From: CAIWHR01 sp963830485 | Lineage (GTDB): Bacteria; Pseudomonadota; Gammaproteobacteria; Burkholderiales; Casimicrobiaceae | DNA: 64,000 bases | NCBI GenBank assembly: GCA_963830485.1 | Contig: CAWHNE010000031.1 | Location: forward strand, 1-64,000 | Direction: 5' to 3' | Part shown: positions 52,979 through 62,405 of the stretch, in pieces | Layout: each line of letters begins with the position of its first letter | How positions within the stretch are numbered: position 1 is the first letter of the stretch | The notes under the pieces: model-generated | Told to the model about the DNA's origin: nothing | The model's database searches: none | Seen by the model: only the letters and a program-made list of their open reading frames with translations | Program-made: the position numbers and the translations under genes

Positions 52979-53956
52979 CTACGGACGCGGCCTAGGAGCT
53001 CGCCCTTCCAATCTTGCCGCGCGGCGCACGAGTTCAGGTGCCGGGACGGGCTTCCATCGATCGAGCAGCTCCCCGGCCGCGGCCAAGTCGTTGCATGCGA
53101 GGACGATGTCGCAGCCGGCGGCCTGCGCCGCCTCGGCGCGAGCGACGATGTCGCCGTCGGCCAGCGCGGCACCCGCCATGTCGAGATCGTCGGAGACGAC
53201 GAGGCCATCGAAGCCCAGCCGTCCGCGGAGGATCTCCTGCAGCCAGATCTTGGAGTAACCCGCGGGCGCCGCGTCGACCGCCGGATAGACGACATGCGCC
53301 GGCATGACGCCTTCGAGACCGCGCCTCGCGAGCACGGCGAAGGGAACGAGATCGTCGACGACGATCCGCTCGAGCGAACGGTTGTCTTCGGGCAGCTCGT
53401 CGTGTGAGTCCGCGTTGACGAAGCCATGTCCCGGGAAGTGCTTGCCGACCGCCGCCATACCACCGGCGGCGAGGCCGTCGCACAGGGCCGTGGCCAGATG
53501 GGCTACCGCGTTGGGATTGCGGTGGAATGCACGGTCGCCGATGACCGTGCTCGAGCCGTAATCGAGATCGAGAACCGGCGTGAAGCTGAAGTCGACGCCG
53601 CGCGCGCGCAGCTCGGAGGCCAGCGTCCAGCCCGTGCGCGCCGCCTCGCGCGCCGCAGCAGCGATGTCGCGCTCCCACAGCTCGCCCAGCGTGCGCATCG
53701 CGGGGATTGCCGTGAAGCCGTCGCGGAAGCGCTGGACGCGGCCCCCCTCGTGGTCCACGGCGATCAGGAGCGGCGGATCGCGCAAGGCATGGATCGCCGC
53801 GCACAACGCCTCGAGCTGCGCAGGCGATGCATAGTTGCGCGTGAACAGGATCGCGCCGCCGGTCAGCGGATGGGACAGCCGGTCGCGGTCCGCGGCAGTG
53901 AGCTCCGGCGCTTCGATACCGAGCATCACCGGTCCACGCGGCAGCGCCACTGTCAC
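52979..53956 (-). CDS. nagZ: Beta-N-acetylhexosaminidase of peptidoglycan recycling
   Basis: This 325-residue cytoplasmic glycoside hydrolase family 3 enzyme removes GlcNAc from anhydromuropeptides. Characteristic segments are LLIAVDHEGGRVQRFRDGF, FSFTPVLDLDYGSSTVIGDR, the NagZ loop VGKHFPGHGFVNADSHDELP, and the nucleophile Asp in LVVSDDLDMAGAAL. The GTG at 53956 overlaps the pdxJ stop by four bases (GTGA), so the gene is translationally coupled. It is the last gene of the conserved block; beyond its 3' end lies lower-GC DNA. The acpS gene often found just upstream in related genomes is absent. Confidence 0.93.
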   Translation of the reverse strand: MTVALPRGPVMLGIEAPELTAADRDRLSHPLTGGAILFTRNYASPAQLEALCAAIHALRDPPLLIAVDHEGGRVQRFRDGFTAIPAMRTLGELWERDIAAAAREAARTGWTLASELRARGVDFSFTPVLDLDYGSSTVIGDRAFHRNPNAVAHLATALCDGLAAGGMAAVGKHFPGHGFVNADSHDELPEDNRSLERIVVDDLVPFAVLARRGLEGVMPAHVVYPAVDAAPAGYSKIWLQEILRGRLGFDGLVVSDDLDMAGAALADGDIVARAEAAQAAGCDIVLACNDLAAAGELLDRWKPVPAPELVRRAARLEGRAPRPRP

Positions 53957-54699
53957 GCCGCGGCCTCGCGGATCAGCGCCTTCATCTGCCGCACCGCCTC
54001 GCGGAGGCCGCAGAAGAGCGCGCGCGAAACGATCGCGTGACCAATGTGCAGCTCGCGCACACCGGGCAGGGCGGCGACCGGCTGCACGTTGAAGTAGTTG
54101 AGCGCGTGGCCCGCGTTGAAGCGCATGCCCGCTCCCCGGATCGCCTCGCCGGCCGCACGGATCTCGCTCAACCGCGCGACGACCGGCGCGCTCTCGCTGT
54201 CGCGACCTTGTGCGTGGAAGGCATGCGCATACGGGCCAGTGTGCACCTCGCACACGCGCGCGCCGATGCGCGCCGCTGCCTCGATCTGGCGCAGGTCGGC
54301 ATCGATGAACACGCTCGTGACGATGCCCGCATCGGCGAGCCGCCGCACCGCGTCACGCAGTGCGTCCTCGTGCGCGACGACGTCGAGACCCCCTTCTGTC
54401 GTGACCTCCTCGCGCCCCTCGGGGACCAGCATCGCCATCTCGGGCTTCACCGCGCATGCGAACGCCAGCATTTCCGTCGTCGCCGCCATCTCGAGGTTGA
54501 GCTTGATGTGCGTGAGCTCGCGCAGCCGGCGCACGTCCTCGTCCTGGATGTGACGGCGGTCCTCGCGCAGGTGGACCGTGATCCCGTCGGCGCCGCCGAG
54601 ATGCGCCTCCACCGCCGCCCACACCGGGTCGGGCTCGTGCGTGCGCCGCGCCTGCCGCAGCGTGGCGACGTGATCGATGTTGACGCCGAGCTCAATCAT
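53953..54699 (-). CDS. pdxJ: Pyridoxine 5'-phosphate synthase
   Basis: This 248-residue TIM-barrel enzyme condenses 1-deoxy-xylulose 5-phosphate with 3-amino-1-hydroxyacetone 1-phosphate to pyridoxine phosphate. It starts MIELGVNIDHVATLRQARRT, and shows GADGITVHLREDRRHIQDED, NLEMAATTEMLAFA and the late phosphate-binding ELHIGHAIVSRALF. The length is standard. It overlaps recO by eight bases and nagZ by four, giving a tightly coupled arrangement. Confidence 0.95.
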   Translation of the reverse strand: MIELGVNIDHVATLRQARRTHEPDPVWAAVEAHLGGADGITVHLREDRRHIQDEDVRRLRELTHIKLNLEMAATTEMLAFACAVKPEMAMLVPEGREEVTTEGGLDVVAHEDALRDAVRRLADAGIVTSVFIDADLRQIEAAARIGARVCEVHTGPYAHAFHAQGRDSESAPVVARLSEIRAAGEAIRGAGMRFNAGHALNYFNVQPVAALPGVRELHIGHAIVSRALFCGLREAVRQMKALIREAAA

Positions 54700-55453
54700 G
54701 GGGAATCCCTGCTTCGTCCTCGAGCGCCTGCAGGTCCTGCACCACGCGTCGGCTCTCGACGCCGCGCTGCTCGAGGTAGTGGTCGAGCACCTCGCGCATC
54801 AGCCGCTTCGCTTCCGCCGCCGTCGCCGCGTCCGGATAGCGCTCTTCGGAGAGCGCGATCAGCGTTGTCCCGCGCACGATGGGCAGTCGTGGCCCGGTGA
54901 CCGGCGGCTCGCGTCGCGGCCCCCGGTCGAAGGCGTAATGGTAGCGTGCGGCCGGATCCACCGGCGCCCCGGAGTCGGCGTCGCGCACGAGCGGCAGCGC
55001 GTAGCCCATGGCGGCAAGCAGCCGCACTTCGAATCTGCGCAGCACGACCGCCTGGTCGGCCGCCGCCGCGAGATCGGCGAGCGCCCTCTCGTAGTGGCCG
55101 AAAAGATCGGCGTGCGGGTCCTCGCGCGGCAACAGCTTGAGCAGAAGTTCGTTCAGATAGAACCCGCAGAGGAGCGCACGGCCGCCGATGCGCGGCAGCC
55201 CGCCCTGCCACTCGGCCCGCAAGAGCGTCTTCAATTCCTGCTGTCCGGACCACGACAGCAAGAGCGGCTGAAAGGCCTGCAGGAGCCCACGCAGCTCGGA
55301 GCGCGGGCGCTTCGCGCCGCGCGCAACCAGCGCCACGCGTCCGTGCTCGCGGGTGAACGCCTCGACGATCAGGCTCGTCTCGCGATACGGATATGCGTGC
55401 AGCACGAACGCCGTCTGGTCGTCGCGGCGCAGCGGCTGGGCGCGCGGGGCCAC
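54692..55453 (-). CDS. recO: DNA repair protein RecO
   Basis: This 253-residue protein has an N-terminal OB fold (TAFVLHAYPYRETSLIVEAF, GRVALVARGAKRPRSELRGL) and a helical C-terminal domain (LLCGFYLNELLLKLLPREDP). RecO works with RecR to load RecA on gapped DNA. The zinc-binding cysteines found in some RecO proteins are not evident, as in many proteobacteria. It starts with GTG at 55453, one base beyond the era stop, and its end overlaps pdxJ. Confidence 0.92.
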   Translation of the reverse strand: MAPRAQPLRRDDQTAFVLHAYPYRETSLIVEAFTREHGRVALVARGAKRPRSELRGLLQAFQPLLLSWSGQQELKTLLRAEWQGGLPRIGGRALLCGFYLNELLLKLLPREDPHADLFGHYERALADLAAAADQAVVLRRFEVRLLAAMGYALPLVRDADSGAPVDPAARYHYAFDRGPRREPPVTGPRLPIVRGTTLIALSEERYPDAATAAEAKRLMREVLDHYLEQRGVESRRVVQDLQALEDEAGIPHD

Positions 55454-55454
55454 G

Positions 55455-56354
55455 TCAGTACCCGAGCCGCGTAAGTGCCGCCTCGTCGTCGGCCCAGCCC
55501 TTGCGCACGCGGACCCACAACTCGAGGAACACCTTGCCGCCGAACAGCCGCTCCATGTCCGCGCGCGCGCTGGTGCCGATCTCCTTCATCTTCGCCCCGC
55601 CGGCGCCGATCAGGATCCCGCGCTGGTTCTCACGGTCGACGAAGACCGTCGCGCGGATGTGGCGGAGGTCGCCGTCGTGCCGGAACTCGTCGATCGCGAC
55701 CGTCGTCTGGTAGGGGACCTCCTCGCCGAGAAGGCGGAAAATCTTCTCGCGAACGAACTCCGCCGCGAGGAAGCGCTCGTCGCGATCGGTGATTTCGTCG
55801 GCGCCGTAGAGCGGCGGCGACTCCGGCAGGAGCGCGCGGACCTCGGCGACAAGGTGATCGAGCGCAAGGCCGCTCGCGGCGCTCACGGGAACGATCGCCG
55901 CGAACGGACGGAACGCGGCAAGGCCCGCAATCTGGGGCAAGAGTGCGTCCTTCGCGGCGAGCGCGTCGACCTTGTTCAGCGCGGCGACGACACCGGCCTG
56001 CGCCGGGAGCAGATCGATCACCGTCCGGTCGGCGGGCACGGTGCGCCCCGCTTCGAGCACCAGCACGACCGCATCGACGGCCGCGAGACTTTGCGTCACC
56101 GCGCGATTCATTCGTTCGTTGAGACCTGACCGATGACGCGTCTGGAAGCCTGGCGTGTCGACGAAGACGAACTGCGCGTCGGCGGTCGTTAGGATGCCGG
56201 TGACGCGGTGCCGCGTCGTCTGCGCCTTCTTCGACGTGATGCTGATCTTCTCTCCGACCAGGCGGTTGACGAGCGTCGACTTGCCGACGTTCGGCCGCCC
56301 GACGATCGCCACGTGACCGCAGCGGAAGCCCGCGGCTGGCAAAGGCTCAGCCAC
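55455..56354 (-). CDS. era: GTPase Era
   Basis: This 299-residue GTPase is needed for 16S rRNA maturation and 30S assembly. G1 is GRPNVGKSTLVNRL, G2 lies in KKAQTTRHRVTGI, G3 is VDTPGFQT and G4 is ALNKVDAL. The C-terminal KH domain has GILIGAGGAKMKEIGTSAR. The GTG at 56354, overlapping the rnc stop by eight bases, gives the normal length; the frame extends upstream inside rnc but loses similarity. The rnc-era pair is functionally linked in rRNA processing and is coupled here. Confidence 0.95.
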   Translation of the reverse strand: MAEPLPAAGFRCGHVAIVGRPNVGKSTLVNRLVGEKISITSKKAQTTRHRVTGILTTADAQFVFVDTPGFQTRHRSGLNERMNRAVTQSLAAVDAVVLVLEAGRTVPADRTVIDLLPAQAGVVAALNKVDALAAKDALLPQIAGLAAFRPFAAIVPVSAASGLALDHLVAEVRALLPESPPLYGADEITDRDERFLAAEFVREKIFRLLGEEVPYQTTVAIDEFRHDGDLRHIRATVFVDRENQRGILIGAGGAKMKEIGTSARADMERLFGGKVFLELWVRVRKGWADDEAALTRLGY

Positions 56355-57039
56355 GCCGCGCGATCCCCGGAACGGCGGTCGCCTCGACGTACGCGACGGA
56401 TGCTGCCGCCTGCTCAGCCGCGCGCCGGCTTGCCCCTGCACCCACCGCGGCGATCGACAGCGAAGGAATTCGGCACTCGACGGTAAAGGTCTGCGCATGG
56501 GCATCGCCGGCCGTATCAGTCACGACGTACTCGGGCACGGCGATCCGCCGCGCTTGCAGCCATTCCTGCAAGCGCGTCTTGGGATCCTTCGACAACGCCG
56601 CCGGATCGAGATCCGTCAAGAGCGTCGCGTATAGCGTCTCGATCGCCGTGGCGGCGGCATCGAAGCCCGCGTCGAGAAAGATCGCGCCCAACACGGCTTC
56701 GAGCGCGTCGGCGAGGATCGACGGCCGCGCCGCGCCGCCGCTTCGGAGCTCGCCCTCGCCCAGGCGGACCGCATCTCCCACGCCCAGCCCGCGCGCCAGC
56801 TCCGCGAGCGTGTCGCGGTTGACGAGGCTCGCGCGCACGCGCGAGAGATCGCCTTCGGGAATCTGCGGAAAGCGTCGATAGAGGACCGCGGCGATCGCGC
56901 AGCTCAGCACCGCATCGCCGACGAACTCGAGTCGCTCGTTGTGGCTCGCGCCGAAGCTGCGGTGCGTGAGCGCCTGCTCGAGGAGCTCCGGGCGGCGAAA
57001 CGCGTAACCTAGGAGCCTGTCGGGCTTGCTTTCGCGCAT
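56347..57039 (-). CDS. rnc: Ribonuclease III with MITE-encoded start
   Basis: This 230-residue double-strand-specific RNase processes rRNA precursors. The catalytic domain includes ELLEQALTHRSFGASHNERL with the signature ERLEFVGDAVLS and LADALEAVLGAIFLDAGF. A dsRNA-binding domain ends the protein (DPKTRLQEWLQARRIAVPEY). The conserved domain begins at GYAFRRPELL. Its only upstream ATG in a sensible position (57039) lies inside the MITE at 57012-57280, so MRESKPDRLL replaces the native first residues. No Shine-Dalgarno sequence is evident before it. The catalytic residues are intact, so the enzyme should work if it is translated. Confidence 0.9.
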   Translation of the reverse strand: MRESKPDRLLGYAFRRPELLEQALTHRSFGASHNERLEFVGDAVLSCAIAAVLYRRFPQIPEGDLSRVRASLVNRDTLAELARGLGVGDAVRLGEGELRSGGAARPSILADALEAVLGAIFLDAGFDAAATAIETLYATLLTDLDPAALSKDPKTRLQEWLQARRIAVPEYVVTDTAGDAHAQTFTVECRIPSLSIAAVGAGASRRAAEQAAASVAYVEATAVPGIARRG

Positions 57040-57280
57040 GCGATGGTGGCGAGTTGGGCGCAGTTCAAGGCGCGAGCCCGAAGGCATACCGGGAGTATAG
57101 CGAGGGCGAGTAACGCAGAAATGCGCCCAAGGCGCCCCGTCCCTTCGGGTTGCTGCCAAAAAGCGCGTCTGCTCCGTTGCTCGGCTTGCCGATATTCGCG
57201 ATATCGGCTTCGCCTCCCGCCTCGCATCCATCGCTTTTTGGCTTTGCAACGCATACGTGAAAGCAAGCCCGACAGGCTCC
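57012..57280 (-). mobile_element. MITE-like element, copy 2 (about 269 bp) within the lepA-lepB-rnc-era gene block
   Basis: GGAGCCTGTCGGGCTT occurs at both ends as an inverted repeat. Read on the minus strand the element aligns along its length with copy 1 (17202-17469). It is flanked by TA on both sides, consistent with a TA target duplication such as that of IS630/mariner-type transposases. It sits between the DUF4845 gene and rnc. The rnc-proximal end carries the ATG used by rnc. TATACT on the minus strand (57094-57099), about 55 bases before that ATG, is a good -10 candidate with a weak TTTCTG -35 16 bases upstream. Confidence 0.85.
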
Positions 57281-57334
57281 TAGTCACGCAGCGCTTCGGA
57301 CGTCATCCCTCCGCGGCGGCTGTCGCCGTTCCCG

Positions 57335-57697
57335 TCAGCGCGTCGCCCTCGCCTCGAACTCGAGATAGAGGCTCACGTTCGCGACGAGCGGCAGAATGCG
57401 CGTCCACGCAACGCTGGCGGTCACCACGTTGCCCTCCTTCGTCACCTCGACGTCGGTGGCGCGGACCGACTGGATGTAGTCGGTCGCGAGGTAGCGGTCG
57501 AACGATCTCCGCAGGTCGTTGGCAGCCGTCGGATCGCGCGTGTCCTTGAGCGCTTTCTCGAGCGCCTTCTGGACAGAATAGTATTCGATGTAGGCCGGCA
57601 CCGTCCGGGCGCCGACCACGACGAAAATGACCACGACCGCGGCAACCAGGAGGAAGCCGATGATCGTCAATCCGTGTTGCCGTCCGCGCGCTGTCAT
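57335..57697 (-). CDS. DUF4845 single-span membrane protein
   Basis: This 120-residue protein has an N-terminal membrane anchor (GLTIIGFLLVAAVVVIFVVV) that resembles a type IV pilin-like start. A soluble domain follows with the family segments VPAYIEYYSVQKALEKAL and the C-terminal NVSLYLEFEA. The gene is conserved between lepB and rnc in betaproteobacteria, and its function is not known. It follows lepB by 24 bases. The MITE now separates it from rnc. Confidence 0.88.
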   Translation of the reverse strand: MTARGRQHGLTIIGFLLVAAVVVIFVVVGARTVPAYIEYYSVQKALEKALKDTRDPTAANDLRRSFDRYLATDYIQSVRATDVEVTKEGNVVTASVAWTRILPLVANVSLYLEFEARATR

Positions 57698-57721
57698 CTC
57701 ACCTCCCGAGAGGAGCCGCGG

Positions 57722-58555
57722 TCAGCGTATGCCGCCGCCGACGCGTTTCCAGGCCAGGCTCGCAATGTCGTCCCAGTTGAACCAGATGAAGAACGCCCGC
57801 CCCCGGATGTGGTCGTCCGGCACGAAGCCCCAGTAGCGGCTGTCGTCACTGCGGTCGCGGTTGTCTCCCATCATGAAATAATGACCCGGCGGCACCTTGC
57901 ACATGAAGCCGCTACCGTCCGGATTGTAATCGCAGTTCTCCTTCCCGGGAAACGGCCGGACGGCGCCCGGACTGACGGCAGGCATCGCCGGGTCGACCGC
58001 GATGTCGTGCACCTTCGGCTCCGCCCCGGTCTCTGCCGTTTCGCTGCCCCGCGCGAGTGACTCATAGCGCATGCCTTCGGGGTAACCGTAAATGCCGTCT
58101 TCCTTGATCGGCCACGGCACGCCGTTGACCGTTAGACGCTTGTCCTTGTAGACGACGGTGTCGCCGCCGACGCCGATCACGCGCTTGATGAAGTCCTGCG
58201 ATGGATTCAACGGATACCGGAACACGACGACGTCGCCGCGCTTGGGGTCCCCGATGCCGATGATCTTCTGTTCGACGATCGGCAGGCGGATGCCGTAGAC
58301 GAACTTGTTCACGAGAATGAAGTCGCCGACTTCGAGCGTCGGCCGCATCGACGATGACGGGATCTTGAACGGCTCGGCCACGAACGAACGCAGTGCGAAC
58401 ACGATCAGGAGCACCGGAAAGAAGCTCTTCGGGTACTCGATCCACCACGGCTCGGGGGCGTCGGGCGCGCGGCGCTTCGCGAACACGAGACGGTCGGCGA
58501 GTGCGATCGCGCCGGTGAAGACCGTGGCGAGGAACAGGATCAGGGCGAAATTCAT
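57722..58555 (-). CDS. lepB: Signal peptidase I
   Basis: This 277-residue inner-membrane protease removes Sec/Tat signal peptides. Two N-terminal membrane helices (FALILFLATVFTGAIALADR and SFFPVLLIVFALRSF) precede the catalytic Ser in KIPSSSMRPTLEVGDFILVN. The Lys general base is in QDFIKRVIGVGGDTVVYKD, and the late box is YFMMGDNRDRSDDSRYWGFV. The ATG at 58555 follows 30 bases after lepA. It is encoded with lepA, as in most proteobacteria. Confidence 0.95.
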   Translation of the reverse strand: MNFALILFLATVFTGAIALADRLVFAKRRAPDAPEPWWIEYPKSFFPVLLIVFALRSFVAEPFKIPSSSMRPTLEVGDFILVNKFVYGIRLPIVEQKIIGIGDPKRGDVVVFRYPLNPSQDFIKRVIGVGGDTVVYKDKRLTVNGVPWPIKEDGIYGYPEGMRYESLARGSETAETGAEPKVHDIAVDPAMPAVSPGAVRPFPGKENCDYNPDGSGFMCKVPPGHYFMMGDNRDRSDDSRYWGFVPDDHIRGRAFFIWFNWDDIASLAWKRVGGGIR

Positions 58556-58585
58556 GGTCGTCTTGTTAGTTGTGGGTATTCCGGA

Positions 58586-60379
<1,794 letters not shown>

Positions 60380-60400
60380 GGGTAGGTCGCCCGCCGTGGC

Positions 60401-60433
60401 AAAACAAAGGGGCACCGTTCAAGTGCCCCTTTG
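60401..60433 (-). terminator. Rho-independent terminator (or attenuator) before lepA
   Basis: On the minus strand CAAAGGGGCAC, a seven-base loop and GTGCCCCTTTG form an 11-bp perfect stem, followed at once by TTTT. It lies downstream of the glutaredoxin-like gene and 22 bases before the lepA start. It should end transcripts from the rpoE-rseAB-mucD side. Since no gap is left for a separate lepA promoter downstream of it, partial read-through or a promoter overlapping the stem is likely. Confidence 0.75.
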
Positions 60434-60483
60434 CCGCCGCAAAGATGTTGAATTTTAGCGGATTTCCGTCCGCTCCGCGACCC

Positions 60484-60759
60484 TCAGCGCGAACCCGGCG
60501 CCGTGGACAGCGCCGCGACGACCGGCGCCGGATCGAACCGGATTGTGCAGAGCAGCAGGCCCCTCTCCGGCGCCCCGGCGAAGAGTGCCGGCACGCGATC
60601 GCCCCACGCGTACTCGAGCGCCGCGTGTTCGGGCGCATCGACATCGACGACGTCGACCGTAGCGTCGTGCGCACGCGCGAGCGGCAGCAGCGCCTCCACC
60701 ATCTCGTCGCAGAGGTGGCAGTACGCGCGGACGAGGAGTGTGAACCTCAAGCGCCGCAC
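60484..60759 (-). CDS. Glutaredoxin-like small thioredoxin-fold protein
   Basis: This 91-residue protein has the redox motif YCHLCDEM near residue 14, then VVDVDAPEHAALEYAWGDRV and the cis-Pro region VPALFAG, as in DUF836/glutaredoxin-like proteins. The gene commonly sits between mucD and lepA in betaproteobacteria. It may act in thiol exchange in the cytoplasm, but no client is known. The GTG at 60759 is the annotated start. A perfect terminator-like hairpin follows the stop after about 50 bases. Confidence 0.82.
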   Translation of the reverse strand: MRRLRFTLLVRAYCHLCDEMVEALLPLARAHDATVDVVDVDAPEHAALEYAWGDRVPALFAGAPERGLLLCTIRFDPAPVVAALSTAPGSR

Positions 60760-60835
60760 CCGCGGGAGTCCACGCCACGCGCCGCCCGCGCCCTCCGCAC
60801 GATCTTCGTCATTCGAGGGTCGAGTTGTCGGGCGC

Positions 60836-60903
60836 CGCTCGATCGCGCGGCGACACGCCCTTCGGGCCTTGGCTCGGCCTTTCGGCCTCGCCCGCCGCGC
60901 TCA
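60836..60903 (-). repeat. Dispersed 3'-end repeat, copy C, starting at the mucD stop codon
   Basis: On the minus strand this copy reads TGAGCGCGGCGGGCGAGGCC, then two small hairpins (GGCCGAAAGGCC and GCCCGAAGGGC) and GTGTCGCCGCGCGATCGAGC. The first three bases are the mucD stop. It is the most complete of the three copies seen (others at 12629 and 17968) and occupies much of the gap between mucD and the glutaredoxin-like gene. Confidence 0.65.
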
Positions 60904-62355
60904 CTCGCCCCCGTTGTTGATCTTGAGCGTCGAGAAGAACTCCTGCTCGCCGCGCCGGAGGCGCAGCGTCACCGAAGCGCCTTTTTCGAGCTTCGCCAGC
61001 AAGCCGTTCACCTGTTCGGCGCTCTTTGCCTCGGTCGTCTGGCCGCGATTGACGATCGCGAGGATCACATCACCGGGCTGCACGTTGCCGCGCACCGAGC
61101 CGGTCACGTCCTCGACCAGGACGCCACTCTTGCCGTCGAGCTCCTTCCTCTGCTCGTCGGTCAGGTCGGATAGCACGAGCCCCATCCGGTTCGGCTTCGC
61201 CTTCTCCTTCGGCGCGGGACCGCCGCGGCGTACAGCAGGCGCCGCCTGGTCTTCCTTGAGCTCAGCCACGGTGACCGTGAAGTCGCGCTGCTGGCCCTTG
61301 CGCCACACCGTCAGCACGACCTTTGCGCCCGGCTTGATCGCGGTGATGATCCGAGGCAGCTCGCTCGAGGTCCGCACGTCGCGGCCGTCGGCCTTGATGA
61401 TGATGTCGCCCGCTTCGACGCCGGCCTTGTCGGCCGGATCACCCTTGACCACCGAATTGACGAGCGCGCCGCCCGGCTTGGGAAGCCCGAAGGCCTCAGC
61501 CGTCTCCTTCGTCACTTCCTGGATCTGGACGCCGATCTTGCCACGCGTGACCCTGCCCTTCTCCTTGATCTGGTTGGCGGCGTTCATCGCGATGTCGATC
61601 GGGATCGCGAAGGACACCCCCATGTAGCCCCCGGTGCGCGAAAAGATGAGCGAGTTGATGCCGACCACCTCGCCTTTGAGATTGAAGAGCGGCCCCCCGG
61701 AATTGCCCGGATTGACGGCGGCATCGGTCTGGATGTACGGGACGAGGTTCTCCTGCGGCAGGTCGCGGCCCTTGGCGCTCACGATGCCGGCAGTTATCGT
61801 GTTCTCGAGCCCGAACGGCTTGCCGATCGCGACGACCCACTCTCCGACCTTGAGCTTGTCCGGGTCACCGATCGTGACCTTCGGCAGGTCCTTCGCCTCG
61901 ATCTTGAGCAGCGCCGTGTCGGTGCGCTTGTCGGCACCGATCACCTTCGCCTTGAATTCGCGCTTGTCGGACAGCTTGACGTTGACCTCGTCCGCGCCGT
62001 CGACGACATGCGCGTTCGTGATGAGGTAGCCATCGGCGGAGAGGATGAAACCGGAGCCGACGGACTGCTGGTCGAACTCGCGGTCCGGCCCGCCGCGTCG
62101 CGGGACCTGGCCGAAGCGCCGGAAGAACTCGTAGAACGGATCGTCCTCGGACAGCTCCGGAAAGCGCGAGCGCTTGATCTTCTGCGTGACGTCGATGCTC
62201 ACCACGGCCGCCGACTGCTTGTCGTAGAGCTCGGTGAAATCGGGCAGGCCCGCGGTCCGGCCCTGCGCGGCGGCGGGCGCCGCCGTCGCGGCGAGGACGG
62301 CAAAGGACGCGGCGAGCGTCGCGGCGGCAATGAATGGGCGGGTGCGGGACAGCAT
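60901..62355 (-). CDS. mucD: DegP/DegQ-type periplasmic serine endoprotease (MucD)
   Basis: This 484-residue HtrA protease/chaperone degrades misfolded envelope proteins and tempers the sigma-E response. After a signal peptide (to AAPAAAQ), the catalytic triad is seen in LITNAHVVDGADEV (His), DKRTDTALLKI (Asp) and QTDAAVNPGNSGGPLFNLKG (Ser). Two PDZ domains follow (GGALVNSVVKGDPADKAGVE and SGVLVEDVTGSVRGNVQPGD). The ATG at 62355 has an upstream GGAGG. It follows rseB by 50 bases in the sigma-E operon; the stop codon begins a dispersed repeat. Confidence 0.95.
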   Translation of the reverse strand: MLSRTRPFIAAATLAASFAVLAATAAPAAAQGRTAGLPDFTELYDKQSAAVVSIDVTQKIKRSRFPELSEDDPFYEFFRRFGQVPRRGGPDREFDQQSVGSGFILSADGYLITNAHVVDGADEVNVKLSDKREFKAKVIGADKRTDTALLKIEAKDLPKVTIGDPDKLKVGEWVVAIGKPFGLENTITAGIVSAKGRDLPQENLVPYIQTDAAVNPGNSGGPLFNLKGEVVGINSLIFSRTGGYMGVSFAIPIDIAMNAANQIKEKGRVTRGKIGVQIQEVTKETAEAFGLPKPGGALVNSVVKGDPADKAGVEAGDIIIKADGRDVRTSSELPRIITAIKPGAKVVLTVWRKGQQRDFTVTVAELKEDQAAPAVRRGGPAPKEKAKPNRMGLVLSDLTDEQRKELDGKSGVLVEDVTGSVRGNVQPGDVILAIVNRGQTTEAKSAEQVNGLLAKLEKGASVTLRLRRGEQEFFSTLKINNGGE

Positions 62356-62405
62356 CGGGGTAGACCTCCGGTGTGACGATGGCGATGATATGCGCGGGCG
62401 GCGCG

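Noticed and set aside
52554..53258. A 234-codon plus-strand frame in the lower-GC island overlapping the end of nagZ
   Set aside because: Its second half is antisense to nagZ, its first half has no domain, and no convincing ribosome binding site precedes it.
60380..60415. Upstream GTG start of lepA at 60415
   Set aside because: It lies inside the hairpin stem and adds residues absent from LepA proteins; the TTG at 60379 gives the normal opening and length.
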